Positions 1 to 8,064 of a stretch of 64,000 nucleotides of DNA are shown in pieces. The DNA comes from Actinopolyspora biskrensis (GTDB lineage Bacteria; Actinomycetota; Actinomycetes; Mycobacteriales; Pseudonocardiaceae), in contig NZ_JACBYW010000009.1 in the NCBI RefSeq assembly GCF_013408175.1, forward strand, positions 112,720 through 176,719. The letters run 5' to 3'. The notes beneath the pieces were generated by a model. That model was not told the DNA's origin. It searched no databases and saw only the letters and a program-made list of their open reading frames with translations. The position numbers were made by a program, and so were the translations under genes. The first letter of the stretch is position 1, and each line of letters begins with the position of its first letter.

Positions 1-130
1 GGAGGTGTCCGGGGGGCCGGCCGGATGCCGGTCGAGTGGCCCGGACTGATGCTTTCCTGCTGTGTTGACGACTGGCGTGGTGCTCGCGGCGCGGCAGCGC
101 CGGGACAACCAGCCGAGCAACTCGCGCCGC

Positions 131-246
131 CGCGGGGTCTCTCGTGGTGCTCTCGCGAGGACGGTCCCGGCGTTGTGTGGAACCGCTACCCGACGTCGGG
201 ACGCCCGCAGCGAGAGCCCGGGAGGGGTTCCGCCGAGTGACCGCCT
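131..246. repeat. Dispersed intergenic inverted-repeat element, copy 1
   Basis: This stretch upstream of the first gene aligns by eye with the reverse complement of positions 41765-41925. Shared blocks are GTGGTGCTCTCGCG (144-157), a central dyad whose right end reads CGACGTCGGG (191-200), and a trailing half-site of the form GCGAGAGCNCGNGAGNGGTTCC. No open frame here looks coding. Function is unknown; the central dyad could fold when transcribed. Confidence 0.6.
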
Positions 247-283
247 GTGACAAGGGCGGACGGAAAACTTCGATGGAGGACGT

Positions 284-2245
284 ATGCGGGTTCCGAAGGT
301 CCCCGGTGATTTCGACACGATCGAGTTGCGCGGCTTGTTGGACGGCCGCTGGGGCGAGGTTCGGCAACGGGTTCGGGAGGTGTTGGACGCCGAGCAGCTG
401 CCGCCCGGTGACGGGCTGGACACCGAGTCCCACCGCGCCCGCACTTTCGAGCAGCTGGGCAAGCTGGCGGGCAGCGAGATCACCGCGCTCGGTTTTCCCG
501 CTTCGCACGGCGGCGGGGGTGATCGCGGCGGTTCCGTGGTGTCGATGGAGATGCTGGCGGGCAACCTCTCGCTGATGGTCAAGGCCGGTGTTCAGTGGGG
601 GCTGTTCGGTGGTGCGGTCACCGCGCTCGGCACCGAGCGGCACCACGACCGCTACCTGCGGTCCATCATGGACCTGTCGCTGCCCGGATGCTTCGCGATG
701 ACCGAGACCGGCCACGGTTCGGACGTGCAGCGGCTGGGGACCACGGCGACCTACGACCCGGAGACGGGCGAGTTCGTGGTGCACACCCCGGACGAGTCCG
801 CGCGCAAGGACTACATCGGCAACGCGGCCAGGGACGGGCGCATGGCCGTGGTGTTCGCCCAGCTGCGCACTCCGGACGCGGAGGGGTCCGCGGAGGGCCA
901 CGGGGTGCACGCGCTGCTGGTTCCGATCCGCGACGAGGACGGCGCGCCCGTGCCGGGGGTGGACATCTCGGACTGCGGCCGCAAGGCCGGGCTCAACGGG
1001 GTGGACAACGGGCGGATCGTCTTCGACCGGGTGCGGGTTCCGCGTGAGGCGCTGTTGAACCGCTACGGCGACGTTTCCGCCGACGGCACCTACACCAGCC
1101 CGATCGACGGGGTGAACAAGCGCTTCTTCACCATGCTCGGCACGCTGATCACCGGCCGGGTGTCGGTGGCGGGAACGGCCGGTGTGGCCACCAAGCTGGC
1201 TCTGGAGATCGCGCTGCGCTACGGCGACGTGCGCCGCCAGTTCGAGAACCCGAGCACCGGAGTGGAGACCCCGGTGCTGGACTACCGCGGGCACCAGCGC
1301 AAGCTGCTTCCCGCGCTGGCCACCTCCTGCGCGTTGCACTTCGCGCAGGAGGAGCTGGTGAGCACGCTGCACGAGCTGCACACGAACCCGGACAGCGATC
1401 CGGACGGGCGGGCGCAGCGCGAGCTGGAGTCCCGCGCGGCCGGGTTGAAGGCGGTGACCACCTGGCACGCCACCCGCACCGTTCAGGCGTGCCGCGAGGC
1501 CTGCGGCGGGGCCGGTTACCTGGAGGAGAACCAGCTCTCCACTCTGAAGGCGGACACCGACGTGTTCACCACTTTCGAGGGGGACAACACGGTGCTGCTC
1601 CAGCTGGTGGCCAAGGGGTTGCTGACGAACTACCGCGACCGGTTCGACGAGCTGGGCACGCTCGGGATGGCCCGCTACGTGGCGGACCAGTTCGTGGGCA
1701 CGGTCGTGGAGCGCACCGCGGCGCGGTCGCTGATCCAGCGGCTGGTGGACGCGGCTCCCAACCGGGACGAGGAGGACGTGCTGTTCGACCGGGGCTGGCA
1801 GCTGCGGATGTTCGAGGAGCGCGAGCGGCACGTGCTCGACGGGCTGACCCGCAGGATGCGCAGGGCCGGTTCGGGCGATGCCGACCCGTTCGAGGTGTTC
1901 AACGACGCGCAGGACCACGTGCTGCGTGCCGCGCGGGTGCACATCGACCGGGTGGTGCTGGAGGCCTTCGTCGCGGGGATCGACCGTTGCGCGGATCCGG
2001 CTTCGGCCGGGGTGCTGGAGCGGCTGTGCGATCTGTACGTGCTGTCCAACATCGAGGACGACCGGGCCTGGTTCCTGGAGCACGAGCGGATCAGCGCGAG
2101 CAGGGCGAAGTCGGTGACCGAGGCGGTCAACGCGCTGTGCGCGCGGCTGCGCCCGCACGCGGTCGAGCTGGTCGAGGCGTTCGGCGTTCCGCGCCAGTGG
2201 TTGACCGCGCCCATCGCGACGGGTGAGCAGCCGGGCACGCGGTGA
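284..2245 (+). CDS. Acyl-CoA oxidase/dehydrogenase family protein
   Basis: The 653-residue product belongs to the acyl-CoA oxidase-like branch of the acyl-CoA dehydrogenase superfamily, which introduces the 2,3-double bond in fatty acyl-CoA using FAD. The N-terminal and central domains hold the flavin-contact segment CFAMTETGHGSD. Near residue 406 comes CGGAGYLEENQLSTLKAD, followed by TFEGDNTVL, whose glutamate at about residue 432 is the expected catalytic base of acyl-CoA oxidases. The length suits acyl-CoA oxidases (about 650) better than classical dehydrogenases (about 380-400). The start is fixed by GGAGG seven bases upstream of the ATG. It appears monocistronic, with a hairpin terminator about 100 bp downstream. 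Whether the electron acceptor is oxygen or an electron-transfer protein cannot be read from sequence. Confidence 0.9.
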   Translation: MRVPKVPGDFDTIELRGLLDGRWGEVRQRVREVLDAEQLPPGDGLDTESHRARTFEQLGKLAGSEITALGFPASHGGGGDRGGSVVSMEMLAGNLSLMVKAGVQWGLFGGAVTALGTERHHDRYLRSIMDLSLPGCFAMTETGHGSDVQRLGTTATYDPETGEFVVHTPDESARKDYIGNAARDGRMAVVFAQLRTPDAEGSAEGHGVHALLVPIRDEDGAPVPGVDISDCGRKAGLNGVDNGRIVFDRVRVPREALLNRYGDVSADGTYTSPIDGVNKRFFTMLGTLITGRVSVAGTAGVATKLALEIALRYGDVRRQFENPSTGVETPVLDYRGHQRKLLPALATSCALHFAQEELVSTLHELHTNPDSDPDGRAQRELESRAAGLKAVTTWHATRTVQACREACGGAGYLEENQLSTLKADTDVFTTFEGDNTVLLQLVAKGLLTNYRDRFDELGTLGMARYVADQFVGTVVERTAARSLIQRLVDAAPNRDEEDVLFDRGWQLRMFEERERHVLDGLTRRMRRAGSGDADPFEVFNDAQDHVLRAARVHIDRVVLEAFVAGIDRCADPASAGVLERLCDLYVLSNIEDDRAWFLEHERISASRAKSVTEAVNALCARLRPHAVELVEAFGVPRQWLTAPIATGEQPGTR

Positions 2246-2350
2246 GGTGGTGTCCGGCGCGGTTCCCGCGGGCCGCGCCGGGTGCGTGTGGCCATCGGTG
2301 CCGCTGGAACTACCGCCTGAGTGGTCGGTACCGCCAGGAAGGGGTGTCCC

Positions 2351-2369
2351 AAGCGGCGGAGCCGCTTTT
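2351..2369 (+). terminator. Intrinsic terminator of the acyl-CoA oxidase gene
   Basis: A 7-bp stem AAGCGGC/GCCGCTT (2351-2357 and 2361-2367) with a 3-nt loop runs into TTTT. It lies between convergent genes and suits the plus-strand transcript. Confidence 0.6.
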
Positions 2370-2375
2370 CGGCGC

Positions 2376-2825
2376 TCAAGCAAACTGACCCGACGCGCTG
2401 TTCAGGCGGTGGCGGCCGATGTATCCGGGCTCCGGGGCGTAGCTGTCGGGGTGGGCGTCGATGCCGAGCAGGGCGGCGAGGTCTTGTTCGGCGAGGCTGG
2501 GGCCGTGGGCGAGGGCGTGGCGTAGCTGGCCGGCGGTGCCCGCGGGGTTCGGTCGGTGCGGCTGGTCGGGGTCGGTGGTCGGCCAGTGGACCGGGTCGGG
2601 CGCGCGGACCGGTGCGCGTGCCGGTGGGCCGGTCCGGTGCGGCGGGGTCGTGCCGGTGGGTTCGGCGGTCAGGGTGTGCACGGTGAGGGCGCCGGGTCCG
2701 GCTCCGGCGTGCTGACCGTGCCCGCCGCGCAGCGGGGCCAGCACGCTGCCCAGTGCCAGGGCCAGCACGGTGCCGAGGACGGGCAGCAGTCCGGCGGGTT
2801 CGTCGAGCAGGGCCAGCGGGTGCAT
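2376..2825 (-). CDS. Small membrane-anchored protein of unknown function
   Basis: The 149-residue product has one hydrophobic segment at about residues 14-35, then a proline-rich stretch and a C-terminal region rich in His, Asp and Tyr. The frame stays open far upstream, but the credible start is the ATG at 2825, which overlaps the stop of the preceding zf-HC3 gene in a TGATG arrangement. That points to translational coupling in a two-gene operon divergent from the XRE regulator. GGAGG ahead of this ATG supports the choice. I do not recognise a family. The pairing with a zf-HC3 protein next to an XRE/DUF397 module is the only functional hint. Confidence 0.65.
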   Translation of the reverse strand: MHPLALLDEPAGLLPVLGTVLALALGSVLAPLRGGHGQHAGAGPGALTVHTLTAEPTGTTPPHRTGPPARAPVRAPDPVHWPTTDPDQPHRPNPAGTAGQLRHALAHGPSLAEQDLAALLGIDAHPDSYAPEPGYIGRHRLNSASGQFA

Positions 2826-3124
2826 CAGAACACCTCCCCGCTGCGGCCGAAGCGTTCCCGCAGCCTGCGGCGGGTTTCGGCCAGGCGTTCCTCCTTGGTG
2901 CGGCCGCGTTCGACGGCCGCGCTCATGCAGATGTCGCAGGTGGGCAGCAACCAGTCCAGCTCGCTCGGGTCGATCAGGACGACGTTGCTGCCGCACAGGG
3001 TTTCGCGGTTTTGGCCGGGACGGGTGCGCTGCCCGGCGTCGAAGGCGTGCCGGAACCCGTCGACCGGGTTCCACCACACCACCGGGCCCGGCCACTCGAA
3101 CCCGTCCAACGGCACCTCGAGCAT
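2825..3124 (-). CDS. zf-HC3-like small zinc-finger protein
   Basis: The 99-residue product contains a His (FRHAFD), a Cys (TLCGS) and a CxxC pair (PTCDIC) in the order H-C-C-C. This is the pattern of the actinobacterial zf-HC3 zinc-binding family, often found near XRE/DUF397 genes. The C-terminal 25 residues are highly basic (ERLAETRRRLRERFGR) and could bind nucleic acid or protein. It is transcribed divergently from the XRE regulator at 3263 and shares the operator-rich intergenic region. The downstream membrane gene starts within its stop codon. Family is inferred from Cys/His spacing; function is unknown. Confidence 0.75.
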   Translation of the reverse strand: MLEVPLDGFEWPGPVVWWNPVDGFRHAFDAGQRTRPGQNRETLCGSNVVLIDPSELDWLLPTCDICMSAAVERGRTKEERLAETRRRLRERFGRSGEVF

Positions 3125-3151
3125 GGTGATCGCTCCTTATGTGATCCATAC

Positions 3152-3197
3152 TTTGTGACCTTCACAAATAAGCATGATCCCTATTTTGTGAGGAATA
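3152..3197. promoter_or_regulatory. Probable operators of the XRE regulator in the divergent promoter
   Basis: There is a perfect dyad TTTGTGA-CCT-TCACAAA at 3152-3168. A second half-site TTTGTGA at 3185-3191 is followed by an imperfect partner (ATACAA). The whole interval is AT-rich compared with its surroundings. The position between the zf-HC3 gene and the XRE gene suggests autoregulation and control of both directions. Confidence 0.55.
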
Positions 3198-3262
3198 CAA
3201 GCTGCTTCACCTGATCGGGCGTTGCGTACGCTGCTGAGCGGCAAGGGCGGCAAGGAGGATCC

Positions 3263-4120
3263 ATGGGATTTACTGGAAGTCCCCGGGTGTCGAAACGACG
3301 AATAGCTTTTGGGCTTACACGAATACGTCTGGATCTCGGCTGGTCACAGGCACATGTAGCGCGTCTGATGTCCTCTTCGGAGGGACGGATAGCCAACATC
3401 GAAGGGCAGCGCAACCTTCCCAAACCAGAGTTCCTGGAGAAGCTCCTTCGCATCTACGGACGCGAGGAAGAAACCGAGCAGTACCTCGCCCTGCTGGGGG
3501 AAGCGAAGGGCGACAGGGCAGGATGGGAGCACATCGATCTCACTGCTGATCCCATCGGTTACGAGGACTACCTGGGACTGGAACGTGGGGCTTCCAAGAT
3601 CGAAGGCTACGAGTCACGGCTGGTTCCCGGACTGTTGCAGACCTACGACTACGCTCGTCACGTGATCCGGGGAAGGCAGCGCTCGGACAGCAACATGGAG
3701 CAGAAGATCGAGCTGCGAACTCGGCGTCAGGACATCCTGACTCGGGCCGACCACCCCGTTCGAGCGTGGATGATCATCGAGGAACAAGCCTTGGATCGCC
3801 CCGTCGGCTCGTCCGAAGTCATGGTCGATCAACTCGGGCACCTGCTGGAACTGGGCGATCTCGACAACGTGCAGCTGCAGGTGTGCCCCACCTCGCTGGG
3901 GCCGCACCCGGCGCTGACCGCGCCATTCACGATCATCCACGTGCCGATCCCCGATGATCCAGGCCTGGTGTGCTTCGAGACCCGCGTCAAAACGATCTGG
4001 TTCGACAAGCAGGCCGAAGTGGACCAGCACACGGAGATCATGGACCACCTGCGAACTCTGGCGCTTACGCCCGAGCAGTCACGTACTCTGCTCGACGGCA
4101 AGAGAAAGGAACTGCGATGA
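3263..4120 (+). CDS. XRE-family helix-turn-helix regulator with DUF5753 domain
   Basis: The 285-residue product has an N-terminal helix-turn-helix (about residues 12-66, containing LGWSQAHVARLMSSSEGRI) and a DUF5753-type C-terminal domain (about 100-275, starting YESRLVPGLLQTYDYAR). Such proteins are abundant in actinomycetes, where they pair with a downstream DUF397 protein and control differentiation or antibiotic production. The start is supported by AAGGAGG nine bases upstream. The stop overlaps the DUF397 start as ATGA. The 5' third uses more A/T-ending codons (GGA TTT ACT) than neighbouring genes, consistent with a mobile accessory module. The operator-like dyads upstream suggest autoregulation. 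Confidence 0.9.
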   Translation: MGFTGSPRVSKRRIAFGLTRIRLDLGWSQAHVARLMSSSEGRIANIEGQRNLPKPEFLEKLLRIYGREEETEQYLALLGEAKGDRAGWEHIDLTADPIGYEDYLGLERGASKIEGYESRLVPGLLQTYDYARHVIRGRQRSDSNMEQKIELRTRRQDILTRADHPVRAWMIIEEQALDRPVGSSEVMVDQLGHLLELGDLDNVQLQVCPTSLGPHPALTAPFTIIHVPIPDDPGLVCFETRVKTIWFDKQAEVDQHTEIMDHLRTLALTPEQSRTLLDGKRKELR

Positions 4121-4317
4121 GTGACTTCCCCGCGTGCTTATGGCGCACTTCCAGCCGAACCAACGACACCGGCCACTGCGTCGAGGTCGCGTTGACCACC
4201 GGTGCGGTCGGTGTGCGGGACACCAAGGATCGGCGTGGTGGCACTCTGGTGCTCGCGCCGGAGGTCTGGTCGGCCTTCGTGGGACGGGTCAAGGACGGCG
4301 GCTGCGACCGCGGGTGA
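4117..4317 (+). CDS. DUF397 domain protein
   Basis: The 66-residue product shows the DUF397 hallmarks: WRTSSRTNDTGHCVEVAL near the N-terminus, VRDTKD in the middle and a W-x-AFV near the C-terminus. DUF397 proteins pair with the XRE/DUF5753 regulator encoded immediately upstream; some pairs behave like a regulator with its antagonist. The ATG overlaps the regulator stop codon (ATGA), so translation is coupled. No upstream start is plausible because that would lie inside the XRE gene. Confidence 0.9.
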   Translation: MSDFPACLWRTSSRTNDTGHCVEVALTTGAVGVRDTKDRRGGTLVLAPEVWSAFVGRVKDGGCDRG

Positions 4318-4418
4318 GGACCACGGCTGTTCCGTCCACTGTGCTCGTTGGTTGAGCGCTCGGAGCGCGGCCTGTTCGCCACGCCGGGGTGCGGGGTTTC
4401 ACGGCGGTGATGCGTCGG

Positions 4419-4496
4419 TTCCGCTGACACCGGGTGGAGTGAACGGGCAGGATGCTGTCCGGTTTCGGATCGCGGCCCGCGTGGGCGAGGTGCGGA
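4419..4496 (+). repeat. Upstream copy of a duplicated promoter/leader segment (partner 5473-5551)
   Basis: The segment starting TTCCGCTGACACCGGGTGGA matches, with scattered substitutions, the segment at 5473-5551 just before the PE/EspC-like gene. It includes the shared blocks CGGGCAGGATG, GGTTTCGGA and GCGTGGG-GAGGT. It is the front end of a tandem duplication that also covers the genes behind it. Confidence 0.75.
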
Positions 4497-4573
4497 GTGC
4501 TCGTGGGCGGGTTCGTTGCCGAGGCCGCGGACAGCGCGTAGGCCGCTCCCCGGACACCGAAAGGCAGAGCTGA
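4497..4573 (+). pseudogene. Remnant of a PE/EspC-like gene (deleted duplicate of 5552-5884)
   Basis: Only the first few codons and the last approximately 18 codons of the gene at 5552 survive here. The head still reads GGGCGGGTTCG after the GTG. The tail retains GGACACCGAAAGGCAGAGC followed by TGA, identical to the end of the intact gene. About 250 bp between them are missing. The remnant also carries an in-frame TAG at about 4539 and a 1-nt frameshift, so it cannot make the protein. The deletion breakpoints fall near GACAAGG-like repeats present at both positions in the intact copy. Confidence 0.75.
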
Positions 4574-4579
4574 CCCGTC

Positions 4580-5215
4580 GTGGACTTCAAGCGCGGATTC
4601 CGTCTCAGCGCCGTCGTCGTGGGCGGCGTGATGCTGAGCGGCGTGGTTCTCAGCATCGCTACGGCGGTGCGCTCCGATGTGTCGAGCGTGTACGAGGATG
4701 AAACGAGCGGACGCGAGTACAAGGACATGTCCACTGTGATCCCCTACTCGGATGTGACGGTCGCTGATCCGAAGGACGCGAGAGCCGAATACGTGTGCCA
4801 TCTCGTTCCCGAGGAGGTCGCGGCGAGGTTCGGCCTCGAGCTCGAAGGTCGAAAGCTCTCCGACGGATTCACGCCGGAGGACCCCGACTCCTGCTCTCGG
4901 AGGAGCCAGGACCACGACGGGACCAAGAACGTGATCGTGGTGTCCGACGAGCACTCGATCGAGCAGTACTACGGCCGACCCACCGAGTACGACAACCCGG
5001 CGAAGTTGAAGATCGCCGGATATCACGCCGTACGGATCAACCAGCTGGATCCGATGAAGTGGGGGCGCTGCAACATCCTCATGGCGACTCAGGAGAACCA
5101 GACCGTCGAGTCCTACACGCGGGTGAGTCCCGATGACATCGGCGAGGTGGATCCGTGCGAGCTGTCGAAGAAGGTTCTGCGGCTGTCGGTGTCGTCGTGG
5201 CCCGCGGCGAAGTGA
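4580..5215 (+). CDS. DUF3558-like protein lacking the lipobox
   Basis: The 211-residue protein is a paralogue of the lipoprotein at 5890. It shares the layout of an N-terminal hydrophobic segment, DPKDA, four Cys in matching positions (YVCHLVP, DSC, GRCNI, DPC) and the C-terminal motif SVSSWPAAK. Unlike its paralogue it has no cysteine at the end of the hydrophobic segment (VVLSIATAVRSDV), so it cannot be lipidated in the usual way and is probably a signal-anchored or secreted form. The start is a GTG without a strong ribosome-binding site. DUF3558 proteins accompany ESX loci in actinobacteria; their exact role is unknown. Confidence 0.75.
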   Translation: MDFKRGFRLSAVVVGGVMLSGVVLSIATAVRSDVSSVYEDETSGREYKDMSTVIPYSDVTVADPKDARAEYVCHLVPEEVAARFGLELEGRKLSDGFTPEDPDSCSRRSQDHDGTKNVIVVSDEHSIEQYYGRPTEYDNPAKLKIAGYHAVRINQLDPMKWGRCNILMATQENQTVESYTRVSPDDIGEVDPCELSKKVLRLSVSSWPAAK

Positions 5216-5551
5216 GCCCCGAGGGGGCGGGTTGAGCCGTGGAGCGGAGGCGTGCCGTGCGTACAGCTGTCCACCTCGGAGCGGCGGACTCGACGCTGGG
5301 ACGCGTGACCTGATCGGCCTTAGTGAACCGGGGTGGGGAAGGTGGTCGCGCTCGATCGTGCTGACCGTGTGCGCGGTGTGCCCGGGTGAGCTGGTGGTTG
5401 CTCCGTTCGAGTGATCGGAAGGTGACTCGGGCACCACGTTAGGGTGTCGATCGTCATAGTGCGGACGGGCTGATTCCGCTGACGCCGGGCGTGGTGATCG
5501 GGCAGGATGTGGCTCGGTTTCGGACCACGACCTGCGTGGGGGAGGTACGAC
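5216..5551 (+). promoter_or_regulatory. Intergenic leader before the intact ESX gene set
   Basis: About 335 bp without a credible gene. The right part (5473-5551) is the duplicate of 4419-4496 and ends with GGGGGAGG seven bases ahead of the GTG at 5552. The left part holds nothing I can identify. Conservation between the two copies suggests that promoter or leader elements lie in the duplicated part. Confidence 0.4.
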
Positions 5552-5884
5552 GTGACCCAGGACGGGTTCGCTGTTGACAAGGAGGGCCTGAGCAAGGCCA
5601 TCGGGCAACTCGAAGACACTCGTGACAAGGCTGCCAAGTTATCTCGGGAGATGGGAAATGCGGCCCCGGGTGAGCTCACGGCCAAGGACGAGACTACCGG
5701 CCAGGCGCGTGAGGTGTTCGAGCAACGTATCAATGGTCCCGAAGGATCACTCACGAGTGCGGCTAACGATATAAGAGAGAGGCTTCAGGGGAAGATCGAC
5801 TCGTACAAAGCGGTCCTGGGGGAGTACGACAAGGCCGAGGACAACGCGGACGCCGCGACCCGGGACACCGAAAGGCAGAGCTGA
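5552..5884 (+). CDS. PE/EspC-like ESX (type VII) secretion substrate
   Basis: The 110-residue protein is all-helical in appearance with few hydrophobic runs and no signal peptide. That is the shape of PE/EspC/WXG100-class proteins, which form helical hairpins exported by type VII secretion. The C-terminal helix contains EYDKAED, matching the YxxxD/E general secretion signal (Y, then E at +4). The GTG at 5552 is preferred over the upstream in-frame start because of GGGGGAGG seven bases before it, and because the duplicated remnant at 4497 begins at the same point. It is followed after 5 bp by the DUF3558 lipoprotein, then by a PPE-like protein and EspG. Confidence 0.7.
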   Translation: MTQDGFAVDKEGLSKAIGQLEDTRDKAAKLSREMGNAAPGELTAKDETTGQAREVFEQRINGPEGSLTSAANDIRERLQGKIDSYKAVLGEYDKAEDNADAATRDTERQS

Positions 5885-5889
5885 CCGTC

Positions 5890-6504
5890 ATGACCTTCAG
5901 CAGTGGATTTCGTCGTAGCGCCATCGTCGTGGGTGGTGTCGTGTTGAGCGCTGTGTTGACGGCGTGCGGCGGTTCCGGGGCCGAATCGCCGTCGATCGAG
6001 GACCAGTCCACAGGCACCTCTGATTCGCAGTCCTCCTCGGGGGCGGAGATCACCAACCCGAAGGATGCTGCGGCTGCCGATGTGTGCAGCCTGTTGCCTG
6101 TTGAGGTAGCTTCCCAACTTGGGTTCAAGGAGCAAGGCGAAAAAGAGTCCAGCATGACCAATCCGGAAGCTTCTGATGCCTGTTATTGGGAGAGTCCGGA
6201 CGGTGGTGCGACCAAGAACTCTTTTGCGGTGTCCGACGGTCGGTCGATCCAGCAGTACTACGACAACCCTGATTCTTTCTACGATTTCAATAAGTTGAAT
6301 ATTTCCGGGTATCCTGCTGTCCGTGCTAACAAGGATGATCCGATGAGCGCGGGGAGTTGCAATATCTTCTTGGCTCCGAAGCAGGATCAGGTTGTTCAGT
6401 CACATTCGACTCTCAATGCTGAAGACACGGGCAAGGTCGATCCCTGTGCGCAGGCGAAGAAGGCTCTGAAGCTGTCGGTCTCGTCGTGGCCCGCGGCGAA
6501 GTGA
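5890..6504 (+). CDS. DUF3558 family lipoprotein
   Basis: The 204-residue protein has a signal peptide ending in the lipobox LTAC (residues about 23-26), so it should be a membrane-anchored lipoprotein. A Ser/Thr-rich linker follows, then the DUF3558 domain with paired Cys (DVCSLLP, DACYW, GSCNIF, DPCAQ) and the end SVSSWPAAK. It lies between the PE/EspC-like and PPE-like genes with short gaps, typical of ESX accessory loci. Codons in the 3' half use noticeably more A/T in third position (CTG TTG CCT GTT GAG GTA) than adjacent genes. Confidence 0.85.
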   Translation: MTFSSGFRRSAIVVGGVVLSAVLTACGGSGAESPSIEDQSTGTSDSQSSSGAEITNPKDAAAADVCSLLPVEVASQLGFKEQGEKESSMTNPEASDACYWESPDGGATKNSFAVSDGRSIQQYYDNPDSFYDFNKLNISGYPAVRANKDDPMSAGSCNIFLAPKQDQVVQSHSTLNAEDTGKVDPCAQAKKALKLSVSSWPAAK

Positions 6505-6516
6505 GAGGTGGGGGTA

Positions 6517-7839
6517 ATGTCTTCTGCTCCGCAGATGTGCTACATAAGCCAGGCGCTGCAGCTCCGCGCGAACATGGCCGGTTCCTCCGACGCGGCGAAC
6601 CTGCCTTCGCCGCTTAAAGAGGGTGCTGAGCAGGTGAGCAACTCGGCGGGCGTGTTCCGAGACCTTATCGATGAAATCGGAACCGCGCTGAAGAAGGCCG
6701 AAGAGGCCCACACCGGCCGGGCCGCCGAGGCCGCCAACGCGTCGATCGCCGAGATCAAGCCGATCGCCGAGAACGCCGCGAAGACGGCCGAAGAAGTAAG
6801 CGGAAAGCTGGCCGAGCAGAACCAGAACCAGCACGGTACCTTCTACTCTCTCCCCATCGAGGGCGGCAAGCTCTCGGACGGGCGTCAGGCGCAGATGGAG
6901 CCGCCCGACAAGAACTGGGCCGAGCGCAACGGGGTGGACGACTTCCCCGGCCTGGGCTGGACCAGCGACTACGAGGACAAGCAGGCGCGGTTCCAGGCCA
7001 CCAACGACGAGGCCCAGCAGGCGATGAGCCGCTACAACGCGCAGACCGCCAGCACCACCCAGTCCGTCCCCGAGTTCAAACCGCCGGACGACTCCGGCCG
7101 CACCGGCAACGACCAGGGCGGCTACGGCCGCGGCGCGGGCGGGATCATGGACGGCACCTCCTACGGCAGCGGTTCCGGCTCGGCCGGAACCAGCTCGGCC
7201 TGGGCCTCCGCCCCGAGCGGAGCCGGGGCGGGAGCCGGTGTGGGCGCGGGCGGCGTCGTGGCAGGCGGCTCCTACGCCCCCTCGGGCTCGAACGCGGCGG
7301 CGACACCAGCAGGAACCGGCTCCGCCTGGTCCACCCCGCCGGGCACGGTGCGCGGCCCGGACGGCACCCTCTACCGCCAGGGCTCCGACGGCAACTGGCA
7401 GCGGCAGAACCCCTACAACGGGCGCTGGGCCCCCTCCCCGCAAGGCCCTCCCGGAGGCGCGGGCGGCGGTGCTCGCGGTGGCGGCGCGGCCCCGCGCGGC
7501 GGTGCCGGCGCGGGAGCGGGCGGACGTGCGGGCGGCGGCTTCGGCCCGCGCGGCAGCGGCAGCTCGGAACTGGCCCCCGGCGGACGCTCCGGCACCGGCT
7601 CCTCCGGCTCCAAGGGCGGCGGCACCACCCCCACCACTGCGGGCGGAGGCGGCGCGGCCGGCGGCCGTGGCGGCGGCATGATGCGCGGCGCGGGCGGTGG
7701 CGGAGCCCAGCAGGGCGGCGAGGAGGAGGAACACGAGCGTCCCAGCTGGCTGATGGAGACCGAGGACGTGTTCACCAACGACATGCAACGCGTCGCCCCG
7801 CCCGTCATCGGGGAGACCCCCTACGAACAAGGCAACTGA
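6517..7839 (+). CDS. PPE-like ESX-associated protein with long Gly/Ala-rich tail
   Basis: The 440-residue protein has an alpha-helical N-terminal half (about residues 1-190, with long Ala/Glu/Lys-rich helices). This is followed by a low-complexity Gly/Ala/Ser/Pro-rich tail (about 195-405) and an acidic C-terminus (EEEEHERPSWLMETEDVF). The layout and position, directly after PE/EspC-like and DUF3558 genes and before EspG, match PPE-type effectors. The canonical N-terminal PPE motif is absent, so the assignment rests on architecture. The ATG at 6517 is preferred to the GTG nine bases earlier because GAGGTGGGG serves as the ribosome-binding site. Confidence 0.7.
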   Translation: MSSAPQMCYISQALQLRANMAGSSDAANLPSPLKEGAEQVSNSAGVFRDLIDEIGTALKKAEEAHTGRAAEAANASIAEIKPIAENAAKTAEEVSGKLAEQNQNQHGTFYSLPIEGGKLSDGRQAQMEPPDKNWAERNGVDDFPGLGWTSDYEDKQARFQATNDEAQQAMSRYNAQTASTTQSVPEFKPPDDSGRTGNDQGGYGRGAGGIMDGTSYGSGSGSAGTSSAWASAPSGAGAGAGVGAGGVVAGGSYAPSGSNAAATPAGTGSAWSTPPGTVRGPDGTLYRQGSDGNWQRQNPYNGRWAPSPQGPPGGAGGGARGGGAAPRGGAGAGAGGRAGGGFGPRGSGSSELAPGGRSGTGSSGSKGGGTTPTTAGGGGAAGGRGGGMMRGAGGGGAQQGGEEEEHERPSWLMETEDVFTNDMQRVAPPVIGETPYEQGN

Positions 7840-8064
7840 CGTGAGGTCGTCGGCTCGGTTGTCCTAGGCGGTCACTCGGCGGTGCGAGTTGCTGGGGTGG
7901 ATGCTTCGGCGCGGCCGCGCCGAAGGCCTACTTCGAACGGCCGGGGCGGACGACACCGGAGGAAGAACTGCCGAGCACCGGTACCGCGAGCGGCCGAGCA
8001 CGGCCCCCACGGCACGGCCGCTCGCCACCCCCGCGGCAGGAACAAGCGGAAAAAGCGGAAAGTG

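Noticed and set aside
7882..8064. 61-codon N-terminal extension of the EspG-like protein
   Set aside because: Arg/His-rich, not conserved-looking and leads to an oversized protein; the ATG at 8065 gives the family length.
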